Positions 25,062 through 34,188 of a DNA stretch of 64,000 nt are shown here, one piece after another; the first letter of the stretch is position 1; each line of letters starts with the position of its first letter. Origin of the DNA: Pigmentiphaga daeguensis (GTDB taxonomy: Bacteria; Pseudomonadota; Gammaproteobacteria; Burkholderiales; Burkholderiaceae_B); NCBI RefSeq assembly GCF_039523035.1, contig NZ_BAAAEN010000001.1, forward strand, positions 62,001 through 126,000. The letters run 5' to 3'. The notes beneath the pieces are model-generated. The model made no database searches. It had not been told where the DNA came from and saw only the letters and a program-made list of their open reading frames with translations. The position numbers and the translations under genes are program-made.

Positions 25062-25085
25062 GCATTCATTTCCGGGAATTCCATC

Positions 25086-25895
25086 ATGACCCTACGTCGC
25101 ACTTTCATCCTCGGCACCGCCGCCGCCGTCCTGGCGCTGGGCGCCGCCGCCCATGCCGCCGATCCCGCCAAGAAGGACCTCGTGTTCGGCGCGACCGCCG
25201 GCTACAACTATGACGTGCTCAAGCTGGGCATCGTGCCCCAGCTCGAGAAGCAGGGCTACAAGGTCAAGCTGGTCGAGTTCAACGACTACGTGCAGCCCAA
25301 CCTGGCCCTGGCGCAAGGTTCGCTGGACGCCAACCTGTTCCAGCACATCGCCTACCTGAACCGCTTCAAGGCGGACCAGAAGCTGGACCTGGTCGACCTG
25401 GTGCAAAGCACGACCGCGCCCATGGGCATCTATTCGAAGTCGCGCAAGAGCCTGGCCGACGTGAAGGAGGGCGACCGTTTCACGCTGCCCAACGATCCGA
25501 GCAACCTGGCACGCGCCCTGTTGCTGCTGCAGCAGAACCGGGTGATCACGGTGAAGGCCGACGTGGACCCGCTGCGCGTCACGGAAAAGGACTTGGCCAC
25601 CAATCCCAAGAAGGTCAAGCTGCAGCCGGTCGAGGCCGCGCAACTGCCGCGTACCGTGGGCGACGTGGAGTTCGCCGTGGTGCCGGGCAATTTCGCGATT
25701 GCCTCGGGCCTGAAGCTGACCAGCGCGGTGGCGCTGGAGACGCCGCCCGTGCAATTCCAGCAGGTCGTGGCGATCCGCAGCGCCGACCAGGGCAAGCCCT
25801 GGGCCAAGGACCTGGCCGCCGCGTTCAAGTCGCCGTTCTTCAAGAACGTGCTGGACAAGGACTTCCCGGGCTACGTGCGTCCGGCCGGCCTGTGA
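25086..25895 (+). CDS. metQ: MetQ/NlpA-family methionine-binding protein
   Basis: A 269-residue periplasmic binding protein. The signal peptide ends at about AAHA-AD; unlike many MetQ proteins there is no lipobox cysteine, so it is predicted to be soluble. Family motifs are LVFGATAGYNYDVLK, LVEFNDYVQPNLALAQGSLDANLFQH and VVPGNFAIASGL. It completes the metNIQ operon. Substrate specificity within the family (methionine, methionine derivatives) cannot be told by eye. Confidence 0.9.
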   Translation: MTLRRTFILGTAAAVLALGAAAHAADPAKKDLVFGATAGYNYDVLKLGIVPQLEKQGYKVKLVEFNDYVQPNLALAQGSLDANLFQHIAYLNRFKADQKLDLVDLVQSTTAPMGIYSKSRKSLADVKEGDRFTLPNDPSNLARALLLLQQNRVITVKADVDPLRVTEKDLATNPKKVKLQPVEAAQLPRTVGDVEFAVVPGNFAIASGLKLTSAVALETPPVQFQQVVAIRSADQGKPWAKDLAAAFKSPFFKNVLDKDFPGYVRPAGL

Positions 25896-25992
25896 CGGGC
25901 GCGGCCGTTTTTCACGTCTTTGGAGTACGACCTTCCGGATATGGTGATTCGCGGCGGGGACGAATAGACTCTCGTCGCGGATTTTCGCAATC

Positions 25993-26178
25993 ATGAGAGG
26001 TTCTGCAACCATGGAATACCACGGCGTGGAGTATCGGCCCCTGACGGTATTTCTCAAGCGCTTGCGCGATCTGGCCCTGCTGGCCGGTTTCTCGTGCGTC
26101 TTCATGTGGCTGGTCGCGAAGCTGGGCACCCTGTGTCCCACGGTGCTGGAGCATTTCGCCATCACGTCCATTTTCTGA
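25993..26178 (+). CDS. Small membrane protein, hypothetical
   Basis: A 61-codon frame with one good membrane segment (LALLAGFSCVFMWLVAKLG) after a basic stretch (FLKRLRDL). A second ATG at codon 7 is an alternative start. It lies alone in the 418-bp gap between metQ and the next transporter. It could be chance, but the positive-inside then hydrophobic pattern suggests a real small protein. Confidence 0.35.
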   Translation: MRGSATMEYHGVEYRPLTVFLKRLRDLALLAGFSCVFMWLVAKLGTLCPTVLEHFAITSIF

Positions 26179-26313
26179 CCCGGCGCCCCGCGCGGGGTGG
26201 CCGGCTGTCATGATCCGGTCATCGGGCGGACATAGTATTTACACGATCCTACGGCGCCGTGGCCGGGCTCTTGCGAGCCGGCGAACGGCGGCGTTTCCTG
26301 TTCGTGTTCGCCC

Positions 26314-27408
26314 GTGTCCGACTTCGCTTCCCATTCCGCATCTTCTTCCTCCGGCGCCGCCATCGACATCGAGGGCCTGGTGCAGCGCCTGTCCGGCAAT
26401 ACCATCCTGGACGGCATCGACATCCGGCTCGAACCGGGCAGGGTGCTGGCCTTGCTGGGGCCGTCCGGCTGCGGCAAGACCACGCTGCTCAAGCTGCTGG
26501 CCGGCCTGAGCCGTCCGGTGGCGGGGCGCATCGCCATCGGCGGCGCCACGGTCGTGGACGACCGGACTTTCGTTCCGCCCGAGCGGCGCGGCCTGGGCAT
26601 GGTGTTCCAGGACTATGCGCTGTGGCCGCACATGACCGTGGGGGCCAACGTGGCCTTCCCGCTGGAGGTGCGCGGGGTGCCCAGGAGCGAACGGGCGGGG
26701 CGGGTGGCGGGCGCGCTCGACATGGTGGGGCTGGCGGGCTACGAAGCCCGCTCCCCGGGCAGCCTGTCGGGCGGCCAGCAGCAGCGCGTCGCACTGGCGC
26801 GGGCGGTGGTGGCGCGGCCCCGGGTGCTGCTGTTCGACGAGCCACTGTCGAATCTCGACCGGGACCTGCGCGAGACCCTGTGCGGCGAGATCGGGCTGCT
26901 GCTGCGTGAGCTGGGCACCACGGCGGTCTACGTGACCCATGACCACGAGGAGGCCTTCGCGCTGGCCGATACGGTGGCGGTCATGCGGGCCGGCAAGGTG
27001 TGCCAGATCGCGGCCCCCGAACTGCTGGTGAACGAGCCCGCCAGTCCCGACGTGGTGGAGTTCCTGAAGCTGGGGGCCCTGCGCAGCGGCGTGCGCACCG
27101 AGCGCGGCTGGCAACTGGCCGGCGGCCTCGAGCTGGTCTGCCCCGAACCCCTGGCCGGCGGGCCGGCGGGACCGGGCCATCTCTTCATTCCCCATGCCGC
27201 GCTGAAGGCGGGCGAACGCCATGCCCTGCGGGGCCACGTGGTCGCCCAGCGGTTCCGCGGCGGGCACTACGCGACCACGGTGCGCGTGGGCAGCGACCAC
27301 CATGCCTTCGAGCTGGCGTGGCTGACCGATCAACGCATGCCTGTCCTGCATCCGGTAGGGCTGGATCTCGACTGGAGCCGGCTGCGCTGGTTCCCGCAGG
27401 CGGCGTGA
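26314..27408 (+). CDS. ABC transporter ATP-binding protein (iron / 2-aminoethylphosphonate class)
   Basis: A 364-residue ATPase of the PotA/FbpC-like class. Walker A GPSGCGKTT, Q-loop MVFQDYALWPHMTV, signature LSGGQQQRVALARAV, Walker B VLLFDEPLSNLD, then a C-terminal OB-type regulatory domain from about residue 240. It begins with GTG at 26314, before the first family-conserved block. It is followed by a binding protein and a fused permease. The gene order and permease size fit the putative 2-aminoethylphosphonate set, but Fe3+ or other small ions cannot be excluded. Confidence 0.88.
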   Translation: MSDFASHSASSSSGAAIDIEGLVQRLSGNTILDGIDIRLEPGRVLALLGPSGCGKTTLLKLLAGLSRPVAGRIAIGGATVVDDRTFVPPERRGLGMVFQDYALWPHMTVGANVAFPLEVRGVPRSERAGRVAGALDMVGLAGYEARSPGSLSGGQQQRVALARAVVARPRVLLFDEPLSNLDRDLRETLCGEIGLLLRELGTTAVYVTHDHEEAFALADTVAVMRAGKVCQIAAPELLVNEPASPDVVEFLKLGALRSGVRTERGWQLAGGLELVCPEPLAGGPAGPGHLFIPHAALKAGERHALRGHVVAQRFRGGHYATTVRVGSDHHAFELAWLTDQRMPVLHPVGLDLDWSRLRWFPQAA

Positions 27409-27451
27409 CCCTTCCCCCGGCGATATGCCGTTTCTCGACTCAGGAATCTCG

Positions 27452-28417
27452 ATGATGAAAATCAAGCCTCTGATCGGCGCGCTGGCGTTCGGCGCGTTGC
27501 TGGCCGCCGGCCAGGCCCAGGCCCTGACGGTCTATACCGCCGGCCCGGCCGGACTGATCAAGCAACTGGCCGACGACTTCAAGAAGCAGACCGGCGTGTC
27601 GGTCGACGTGTTCCAGGCCGATACCGGCAAGGTGATGGCGCGGCTGGAAGCGGAAGCCTCGAACCCGAAGGCCGACGTGGTGATCTCGGCCTCGTGGGAC
27701 AGCGCGCTGGACCTGCACAAGCGCGGCTGGCTGCTGGCCTACGCCAGCCCCAATGCCGCCAAGGTGCCGGCCGAGTACAAGGGGCCGAGCTACGTGGCGC
27801 AGGGCCTGTCGGCGCTGGCCATCGCCTGGAACACCAAGAGCGGCACGCCCCGCCCGGCGGACTGGGCGGACCTGGCCAAGCCCGAGTTCAAGGGGCTGGT
27901 CAACATGCCCGATCCGGCCCAGTCGGGGACCGCGCTGGAACTGCTGTCCGGCCTGCAGTCGGCGCGCGGCGCCGATGCGTGGCGCCTGTTCGCCGACCTG
28001 AAGCGCAATGACATGGCCATCGCCGGCGCCAACGCGCAGGCGATGAACCCCGTCCTGCAGGGTGCCAAGGCGGCGGTCTTCGGCGCGGTCGACTACGTCG
28101 CGCTGGAGAACCAGGCCAAGGGCGAGAGCATCGAGGTCATCTTCCCCGCCAGCGGCACGGTGATCGCCGGACGGCCGATGATGATCCTGAAGTCCAGCCG
28201 CCAGCAGCAGGACGCCAAGCGCTTCATCGACTTCGTGCTGTCCGACGCGGGCCAGGCGCGAGTGGCCGCGACCTACCTGATCCCGGCCCGCCAGGACGTG
28301 CAGGCCAAGCGTCCGGTGATCAAGGACATCAAGGCGCTGCCGATGGAAAACGAGGCCCAGCGTGCCGGCCGCCAGGCCCTGCTGGAGCGCTTCACGACGT
28401 TGTTCGGCCGCAAGTGA
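27452..28417 (+). CDS. ABC transporter substrate-binding protein (2-aminoethylphosphonate-like)
   Basis: A 321-residue periplasmic protein with signal peptide (LIGALAFGALLAAGQAQA). The mature start LTVYTAGPAGLIKQLADDF and VISASWDSALDLHKRGWL belong to the class that also holds FbpA. The C-terminal Tyr-Tyr iron ligand pair of FbpA is absent (VDYVALENQAKG appears instead), which argues against ferric iron. The ATG at 27452 is used because it leads the signal peptide; the first in-frame ATG at 27425 adds nine unlikely residues. Confidence 0.82.
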   Translation: MMKIKPLIGALAFGALLAAGQAQALTVYTAGPAGLIKQLADDFKKQTGVSVDVFQADTGKVMARLEAEASNPKADVVISASWDSALDLHKRGWLLAYASPNAAKVPAEYKGPSYVAQGLSALAIAWNTKSGTPRPADWADLAKPEFKGLVNMPDPAQSGTALELLSGLQSARGADAWRLFADLKRNDMAIAGANAQAMNPVLQGAKAAVFGAVDYVALENQAKGESIEVIFPASGTVIAGRPMMILKSSRQQQDAKRFIDFVLSDAGQARVAATYLIPARQDVQAKRPVIKDIKALPMENEAQRAGRQALLERFTTLFGRK

Positions 28418-28424
28418 CCGACCC

Positions 28425-28450
28425 GGCCGGCGCCCGTCGCGGCGCCGGCC
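28425..28450 (+). other. Intra-operon hairpin after the binding-protein gene
   Basis: A perfect 10-bp stem GGCCGGCGCC / GGCGCCGGCC with a 6-base loop, 8 bp after the stop. No T run. It would be expected to raise binding-protein mRNA over permease mRNA. Confidence 0.5.
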
Positions 28451-28487
28451 ATGCATGACTTCACATATCTAGCAAGAGGCGGGCTCC

Positions 28488-30152
28488 ATGCGCGCGAACA
28501 CGTTGTTGGTGGGTGCCGCGGTGTCCGCCCTGGGCATCCTGGTGGCCATGCCGCTGGGTTTCGTCCTGCTGCAGGCCATCTTCCCCGAACTGGCCCAGGG
28601 CTCGCTGGCGCGGCCGCTGGCCCACCTGGCGGGTGTCCTGGCCGATCCCAAGCTGGTCGAGCTGACGATCAACACGCTGAAGCTGGGCGCCTGCGTGGTG
28701 CTGGCCGCGGCGGCTATCGGGATTCCGCTGGGCACGCTGCGCGGCCTGTTCGACCTGCCCGGCGCCAGGCTCTGGGACGTCCTGATGCTGGTGCCCTTCA
28801 TGATCCCGCCCTACATCAGCGCGCTGGGCTGGATCATGCTGCTGCAGCCGCGCGGATACCTGCAGCAGCTGCTGGGCGTCCATGCCGGGCCGGCGCTGTT
28901 CTCGTTCGGCGGCGTGGTGTTCGTGATGACGTTGAACGTGGTGCCGGTGGTCTATTTCGCCGTGTCCCGCACCATGGCCGCGTCGGGTTCCCGTCTGGCG
29001 CTGGTGGGGCGGGTGTGCGGCGCGGGGGCCTGGCGCTGCTTCTGGCGCATCACGCTGCCGCTGGCCCTGCCGGGCATCGCCGCGAGCCTGCTGCTGGTGT
29101 TCGCGATGGCGATCGAGGAGTACGGCACGCCGGCGGCGCTGGCGGCCAACGCCGGCTTCTTCGTGCTGGTGACGGGCATCGAGCGGCGGTTTTCCGAATG
29201 GCCGATCGACCTGCCCGGCGCCTCGGTGCTGTCGCTGATCCTGGTGGCGCTGGCCATGCTGGCCTTCGTCTGGCAGCGGCGGATGTTGACGGGCAGGGGA
29301 TACGAGACCACCACGGGCAAGCCCGCGCGGGGCGAGAACCTGCCGTTGGGAGCCTGGCGCTGGCCCGCCGCCGCGCTGTTCGCCGTGATCGTGGCGGTGG
29401 CCACCTTCGCGCCGTTGTTCGCCATCGCCGCGACGGCATTCAGCCGCACGCTGTCGGGCGGCCTGGCCGTCGGCAACCTGTCGCTGACGCATTTCCAGGC
29501 CATCGCCGCGGGCGGCAGCGAAGCCTCGGGCGCGCTGGCGACGAGCCTCATGCTGGGCGCCGGCGCGGCCATCGTGACCGGACTGACGGGCGTGCTGGTG
29601 GCCTACTGCGTGGTCAAGACCCGCACGCGCGGCCGCGCGGTGCTCGACGCCCTGGCCGTGCTGCCCAACACCATGCCGGGCGTGGTGGTCGGGGTAGGCC
29701 TGATCCTGGCCTGGAACCAGGCCTTCTGGCCCGCCACGCCCTACAACACCTGGGGCATCCTGCTGCTGGCCTATTGCTGCCTGCTGTTGCCTTATCCGGT
29801 GCGCTATTCCCACGCCGCGCTCATGCAGATCGGCGACAACCTGGAGGCCGCGGCCCGGGTGCATGGCGCCGGTACGGTCACGGCGCTGGCGCGCATCCTG
29901 CTGCCGCTGCTGGCGCCCAGCCTGGCCGCCGCCATGCTGCTGGTGTTCGCGGTGGCCTCGCGCGAGCTGGTGGCCTCGCTGCTGCTCGCGCCCACGGGGG
30001 TGCAGACGGTATCGCTGTTCATCTGGAGGCAGTTCGAGCAGGGTTCGGTGGGGCAAGGCATGGCGATGAGCCTGGTCACGGTGGCTTTGACCACGACGGT
30101 GATGCTGCTGGCCACCCTGTGGCTGGAGCGGCGGCAGGCGCGTAGTGTGTAA
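28488..30152 (+). CDS. ABC transporter permease, two fused halves
   Basis: A 554-residue membrane protein with about 12 segments in two homologous halves. Each half has an EAA loop (LVGRVCGAGAWRCFWRITLPLALPG in the first; AARVHGAGTVTALARILLPLLAPS in the second). This fused layout occurs in ferric (FbpB) and 2-aminoethylphosphonate permeases of about 550 residues. It is the last gene of the transporter set; the GntR gene starts 52 bp on. Confidence 0.88.
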   Translation: MRANTLLVGAAVSALGILVAMPLGFVLLQAIFPELAQGSLARPLAHLAGVLADPKLVELTINTLKLGACVVLAAAAIGIPLGTLRGLFDLPGARLWDVLMLVPFMIPPYISALGWIMLLQPRGYLQQLLGVHAGPALFSFGGVVFVMTLNVVPVVYFAVSRTMAASGSRLALVGRVCGAGAWRCFWRITLPLALPGIAASLLLVFAMAIEEYGTPAALAANAGFFVLVTGIERRFSEWPIDLPGASVLSLILVALAMLAFVWQRRMLTGRGYETTTGKPARGENLPLGAWRWPAAALFAVIVAVATFAPLFAIAATAFSRTLSGGLAVGNLSLTHFQAIAAGGSEASGALATSLMLGAGAAIVTGLTGVLVAYCVVKTRTRGRAVLDALAVLPNTMPGVVVGVGLILAWNQAFWPATPYNTWGILLLAYCCLLLPYPVRYSHAALMQIGDNLEAAARVHGAGTVTALARILLPLLAPSLAAAMLLVFAVASRELVASLLLAPTGVQTVSLFIWRQFEQGSVGQGMAMSLVTVALTTTVMLLATLWLERRQARSV

Positions 30153-30164
30153 GCAGACCCCTAT

Positions 30165-30199
30165 TCTTGTGTATTTATAAAAATCTCTTGTATACAAGG
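30165..30199. promoter_or_regulatory. MatR-like operator: palindrome plus upstream half-site
   Basis: CTTGTATACAAG (30187-30198) is a perfect palindrome just before the GntR start. A related half-site, TCTTGTGTAT, begins at 30165, exactly 21 bp (two helix turns) upstream. From memory, Rhizobium MatR binds TCTTGTATACACGA, of which the first 11 bases match here (TCTTGTATACA). Autoregulation of the malonate operon is the likely role. Confidence 0.65.
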
Positions 30200-30204
30200 A
30201 CGGG

Positions 30205-30906
30205 ATGGGGCAAGATGGCGCCATGTCATCCCGCCCCCCATCTCCCGGCAACGAGAAGAAGCGCTCCGAGACGCTGCGCGAGACCATCGAAGAGCTGATC
30301 GCCGTCGGCGAACTGTCGCCGGGCGATCCGCTGGACGAGACCGTGCTGGCCAACCGCTTCGGCGTTTCGCGCACGCCCATACGCGAGGCCCTGATCCAGC
30401 TGGCTTCCGCCGGCCTGGTGGAAATGCGGCCGCGCAAGGGCGCACTGGTGGCGCAGATCGGGCCCCAGCGCCTGATCGAGATGTTCGACGTGATGGGCGA
30501 GATCGAGGCCATGTGCGCGCGGTTGGCCGCGCGGCGCATGACGGCCGATGACCACCGCCGCCTGCTCGAGGCCCACCGGGCCTGCCAGGCCTCGCGCGAT
30601 GCCGGCGACGCCAATGCCTACTACTACCTGAACGAGATTTTCCATCGCACCATCTACGGCCTGGGCTGCAACGGCTTCCTGAACGAGGAAGCCATCAAGC
30701 TGCATCGCCGGCTGGGGCCGTATCGCAGGCTGCAATTGCGCGTGCGCGACCGCATCGCCACGTCCTACGACGAGCACGAGGGCATCGTCGAGGCCCTGCT
30801 GGCCGGCGATGCCGGCCTGGCCGCCGAGCGCGCGCGCGACCACGTGGTGGTGCAGGGGCAGCGTTTCGCCGACCTGATGGCCTCGCTGTCCAGGCAATCG
30901 GGTTGA
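30205..30906 (+). CDS. GntR/FCD-family regulator, MatR-like
   Basis: A 233-residue repressor-type protein. The winged HTH (about residues 20-85) contains SPGDPLDETVLANRFGVSRTPIREALIQLASAGLVEMRPRKG. The C-terminal FCD helical domain holds the metal/ligand His positions (RTIYGLGCNGFL; HEGIVEALLAGD). It heads the malonyl-CoA decarboxylase operon on the same strand, as matR does in Rhizobium. An ATG at 30223 is an alternative start. Effector probably malonate or malonyl-CoA (inference). Confidence 0.85.
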   Translation: MGQDGAMSSRPPSPGNEKKRSETLRETIEELIAVGELSPGDPLDETVLANRFGVSRTPIREALIQLASAGLVEMRPRKGALVAQIGPQRLIEMFDVMGEIEAMCARLAARRMTADDHRRLLEAHRACQASRDAGDANAYYYLNEIFHRTIYGLGCNGFLNEEAIKLHRRLGPYRRLQLRVRDRIATSYDEHEGIVEALLAGDAGLAAERARDHVVVQGQRFADLMASLSRQSG

Positions 30907-30922
30907 GTCTTTCAGAAGGGAC

Positions 30923-32320
30923 ATGAACGACATGTTGAACAGCGATCGTCACGATGCCGCCGATGCGCGGCCCGCCGCGCCGGCCCCCGATCCGCAGCCG
31001 ACCCAGTCGCTGCTGGCCCGCTGGAGCAAATGGCTGGGAGGACGGCCCCAGGCCGTTGCCGAGCCGGGCCGCGAGGCCGACGGCGTCGCCCTGTCCACGC
31101 GCGAGGCCAATCGCCAGCGGGCGATGCTGCTGCCGTGCTTCCAGGCGCGCCTGACCGATGTCGCGGCCAATCGCGCCGCGTCGGCCTGGCAGGAGACCTA
31201 TCGCGCCGCCGACGCCCAGCGTCGCGGCGCCATGCTGGGGCTGCTGGGCGAGGTGGGGGCGTCGGCGGCGGGGCCGTCCGAGGCGGGCGGCAAGGAGACG
31301 CCTTCGGACTTGTCGCGCGCGCTCTCGCATGCCCGCGTCCGCTTCTTCAAGCGCCTGAACGCCTTGCCCGACGGCCTGCCTTTCCTGCTGGAACTGCGCA
31401 CCGACATGCTGGCCTGGCGCTCGAAGATCCCGGCCTTGCAGGGGCTGGACGCGGATCTGGAGGGCCTGCTGTCGAACTGGTTCGACGTGGGCCTGCTGGA
31501 GATGCGGCGCATCACCTGGGATTCGCCGGCTTCGCTGCTCGAGAAGCTCATCATCTACGAGGCGGTGCACGAGATCGCCTCGTGGACCGACCTGCGCAAC
31601 CGCCTGGATTCCGATCGCCGCTGCTACGCGTTCTTCCATCCGCGCATGCCAAACGAGCCGCTGATCTTCGTCGAGGTCGCATTCTGCGCCGACATGGCCG
31701 GCAACGTGCAGAGCCTGCTGGACGAAGGCGCGCCCATGGAGAACCTGGACAAGGCGCGCTGGGCCATCTTCTATTCGATCTCCAACACGCAACAGGGCTT
31801 GCGCGGCGTCAGCTTCGGCAACTTCCTGCTCAAGCGCGTGATCGAGGAATTGAACGGCGAACTGCCCAAGATCAAGCGTTTCGCCACGCTCTCGCCCATA
31901 CCGGGTTTTTGCGACTGGGTCAGGAAACGCGGCGCCGAGGATCTCGCCGCCATCGTCCGCAAGGAGAAGGCCGGCCTGGAAGGCGCTACCGGCGCGCAGG
32001 TGCTGGCCGCCATCCAGCAGGCGGTGGACGACGAGGCCGCGCCGCCGGCCGTGCAGGCCGTGGCCATGAGGCTGGCGGCGCGCTACCTGGTCGAACGCAA
32101 GGGCTCGCTGCCGCTCGATTCGGTGGCGCGGTTCCACCTGGGCAATGGCGCGCGCATCGAACGGCTGAACTGGAAGGCGGACACGTCGCGCAAGGGCCGC
32201 GCCCAGTCCTGCGGCATGATGGTCAACTACGTGTACGAACTGGATGCGCTGGACGACAACCTGGCCCGGCTGGGCGAGGGGAAGCCCGAGACCAGCAGGG
32301 GAGTGGCCCGGCTGCTTTGA
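30923..32320 (+). CDS. matA: Malonyl-CoA decarboxylase
   Basis: A 465-residue enzyme that converts malonyl-CoA to acetyl-CoA and CO2. The N-terminal helical domain (to about 185) is followed by a GNAT-like catalytic domain. Recognisable segments include YEAVHEIASWTDLRNRLDSDRR, FFHPRMPNEPLIFVEVAF, SISNTQQGLRGVSFGNFLLKRV and FATLSPIPGF; the catalytic Ser/His pair of the family lies in such segments (SPIPGF; FHLGNGA). It follows the GntR gene by 16 bp with an AAGGG site. Soluble, cytoplasmic. Confidence 0.93.
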   Translation: MNDMLNSDRHDAADARPAAPAPDPQPTQSLLARWSKWLGGRPQAVAEPGREADGVALSTREANRQRAMLLPCFQARLTDVAANRAASAWQETYRAADAQRRGAMLGLLGEVGASAAGPSEAGGKETPSDLSRALSHARVRFFKRLNALPDGLPFLLELRTDMLAWRSKIPALQGLDADLEGLLSNWFDVGLLEMRRITWDSPASLLEKLIIYEAVHEIASWTDLRNRLDSDRRCYAFFHPRMPNEPLIFVEVAFCADMAGNVQSLLDEGAPMENLDKARWAIFYSISNTQQGLRGVSFGNFLLKRVIEELNGELPKIKRFATLSPIPGFCDWVRKRGAEDLAAIVRKEKAGLEGATGAQVLAAIQQAVDDEAAPPAVQAVAMRLAARYLVERKGSLPLDSVARFHLGNGARIERLNWKADTSRKGRAQSCGMMVNYVYELDALDDNLARLGEGKPETSRGVARLL

Positions 32321-32377
32321 TAGAACTGGCACGAGCCAGCGTGTAGTACCTTCATACCAAAAGAAAGGAGACAGGAG

Positions 32378-33346
32378 ATGAAACGCAGCATTGCCTTGAT
32401 CGCCTGCATCGTGGGCGCGGCCGCGGGTGGCCATGCAGTGGGAGCGGAGGCCTGGCCGTCCAAGGCCGTCACCATCATCGTGCCGTTCCCGGCGGGGGGC
32501 GGCACCGACGCCTTCGTCCGGCCGCTGGCGCAGCAACTGGGCGCCCAGCTTGGACACAGCGTCGTGGTGGACAACCGCGGGGGAGCGGGCGGCACGGTGG
32601 GAGCGGCCATCGCGGCGCGCGCGCAGCCGGACGGCTACACCTTTTTCGTGGGCGGGGCGCACCACGCCATCGCGCCGTCGTTCTACAAGGGCCTGACCTA
32701 CGATATCGAAAAGGATTTCGTTCCCGTCACGCTCATCGCGCAGCCGCCGCAGATCATCGTCGCGGCGCCCACCGAACCCTTCAGCGACCTGAAGGGGCTG
32801 ATCGACCACGCCCGCCGCCAGCCAGGCAAGCTCAACTTCGGCTCGGCGGGCAACGGCACGTCCCACCACCTGGCCGGGGAGCTGTTCAAGCTCCAGGCTG
32901 GCGTGGATATCGCGCACGTCCCGTACACCGGCGCCGGCCCCATGCTGCTCGCGCTGATGGGCAGCCAGGTCGACCTGGCCTTCGATGGGCTGGGGTCGTC
33001 GGCCCAGCACATCCGCGCCGGCAAGATCAAGCCGCTGGCCGTGGCGGCGTCGCAGCGCTCGTCCGCCTTCCCCGACGTGCCCACCGCGGCCGAGGCCGGC
33101 CTGCCGGGCTACGAGGTCTCGACCTGGTATGCCATGTGGGCGCCCAAGGGCACGCCCCAGCCCATCGTCGAGCGCATGTACGCCGAGGTCCAGAAGGCGC
33201 TGGGCACGCCCGAGATCAAGAAGGTGTGGCTGAGCAATGGTTCCGAGGTCCCGCGCTATACCAGCGCCGAGTTCGGCAAATACCTGCATGATGAAGTGCA
33301 GCGCTGGGCCAAGGTCGCCAAGGACGCGGGCATCAAGGCCGACTGA
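32378..33346 (+). CDS. Bug-type (TctC-like) periplasmic solute receptor
   Basis: A 322-residue Bordetella uptake gene family protein with signal peptide. Typical features are WPSKAVTIIVPFPAGGGTDAFVRPLAQQL, VVVDNRGGAGG and YTFFVGG. TctA/TctB membrane partners are not encoded nearby, as is common for orphan Bug genes. Its place inside the operon suggests malonate or a related dicarboxylate as ligand (inference). Stop and next start overlap (TGATG). Confidence 0.9.
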   Translation: MKRSIALIACIVGAAAGGHAVGAEAWPSKAVTIIVPFPAGGGTDAFVRPLAQQLGAQLGHSVVVDNRGGAGGTVGAAIAARAQPDGYTFFVGGAHHAIAPSFYKGLTYDIEKDFVPVTLIAQPPQIIVAAPTEPFSDLKGLIDHARRQPGKLNFGSAGNGTSHHLAGELFKLQAGVDIAHVPYTGAGPMLLALMGSQVDLAFDGLGSSAQHIRAGKIKPLAVAASQRSSAFPDVPTAAEAGLPGYEVSTWYAMWAPKGTPQPIVERMYAEVQKALGTPEIKKVWLSNGSEVPRYTSAEFGKYLHDEVQRWAKVAKDAGIKAD

Positions 33347-34188
33347 TGGACGGGGACCCAGCCATGGAAGCCGCGCCGGCGCCGGGCCGGATCGACGTGT
33401 CGGCCAGGGATGGCGTCCTGACGCTGACCCTGGCGCACGCGGGCAAGCTCAATGCGCTGACCGCCGGGATGTGGCGCGCGCTGGCCACGGCGATGCGGGA
33501 TGCCGCCGGCCAGCCCAGCGTGCGCGCCGTCGTGATCCGGGGCGCCGGCGGCCACTTCGCGGCCGGCGCCGACATCGGCGAGTTTCCGGTGGAGCGGGGC
33601 AGCCTGGATTCGGTGCGGCGCTATCACGAGCGGATCATCGCGCCGGCGCTGCGCGCGATCGACGAATGTCCGCTGCCCACGGTGGCGCTGTTGCAAGGAG
33701 CCTGCGTGGGCGGCGGGCTCGAGATCGCCTGCTGCTGCGACCTGCGCATCGCCGGCGGCAGCACTCGCGTGGGCGCGCCCATCGCCCGGCTGGGATTCCC
33801 CATGGCGCCGGCCGAGCTGGCCGGCCTGCTGGCCGTGGCCGGCCGCGCGGTGGCACTGGAGCTGCTGCTGGAAGGCCGCATCCTGGATGCCGCCGAGGCC
33901 CATGCCAAGGGCCTCCTGACCCGTGTGGTCGAGGATGCCGAACTCGAGGCCGAGCTGGCGCGCACCCTGTCCCGCCTGGCCGCCGGCGCGCCGCTGGCGG
34001 CCACCCTGAACAAGCGCATGGTACGGCGACTGCAGCGGCCCGAGCCGCTGGACGAGTCCGAACTGGCGGCATTTTTTTCCTACAGCGATACCCGCGATCA
34101 TCGCGAAGGCGTGGCGGCGTTCCTAGAAGGACGACCCCCGGTGTTCGGCGGCGACGCTTCACCTTTCCAGACCGAAGAAGATAGATGA
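33346..34188 (+). CDS. Enoyl-CoA hydratase/isomerase family protein
   Basis: A 280-residue crotonase-fold protein. The oxyanion-hole segment GAGGHFAAGADIGEF and the second one (CPLPTVALLQGACVGGGLEIACCCDLRIAG) are present. One of the two catalytic Glu equivalents is not obvious, so the exact reaction is open. It starts with ATG overlapping the Bug stop and ends in a 4-bp overlap with matB. Its role in malonate use is unclear; possible partner reactions are hydration or isomerisation of a related acyl-CoA. Confidence 0.85.
   Translation: MDGDPAMEAAPAPGRIDVSARDGVLTLTLAHAGKLNALTAGMWRALATAMRDAAGQPSVRAVVIRGAGGHFAAGADIGEFPVERGSLDSVRRYHERIIAPALRAIDECPLPTVALLQGACVGGGLEIACCCDLRIAGGSTRVGAPIARLGFPMAPAELAGLLAVAGRAVALELLLEGRILDAAEAHAKGLLTRVVEDAELEAELARTLSRLAAGAPLAATLNKRMVRRLQRPEPLDESELAAFFSYSDTRDHREGVAAFLEGRPPVFGGDASPFQTEEDR

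Noticed and set aside
27452..28417. Ferric-iron binding protein FbpA.
   Set aside because: The adjacent Tyr pair that binds iron is absent, so the specific FbpA name is not used.
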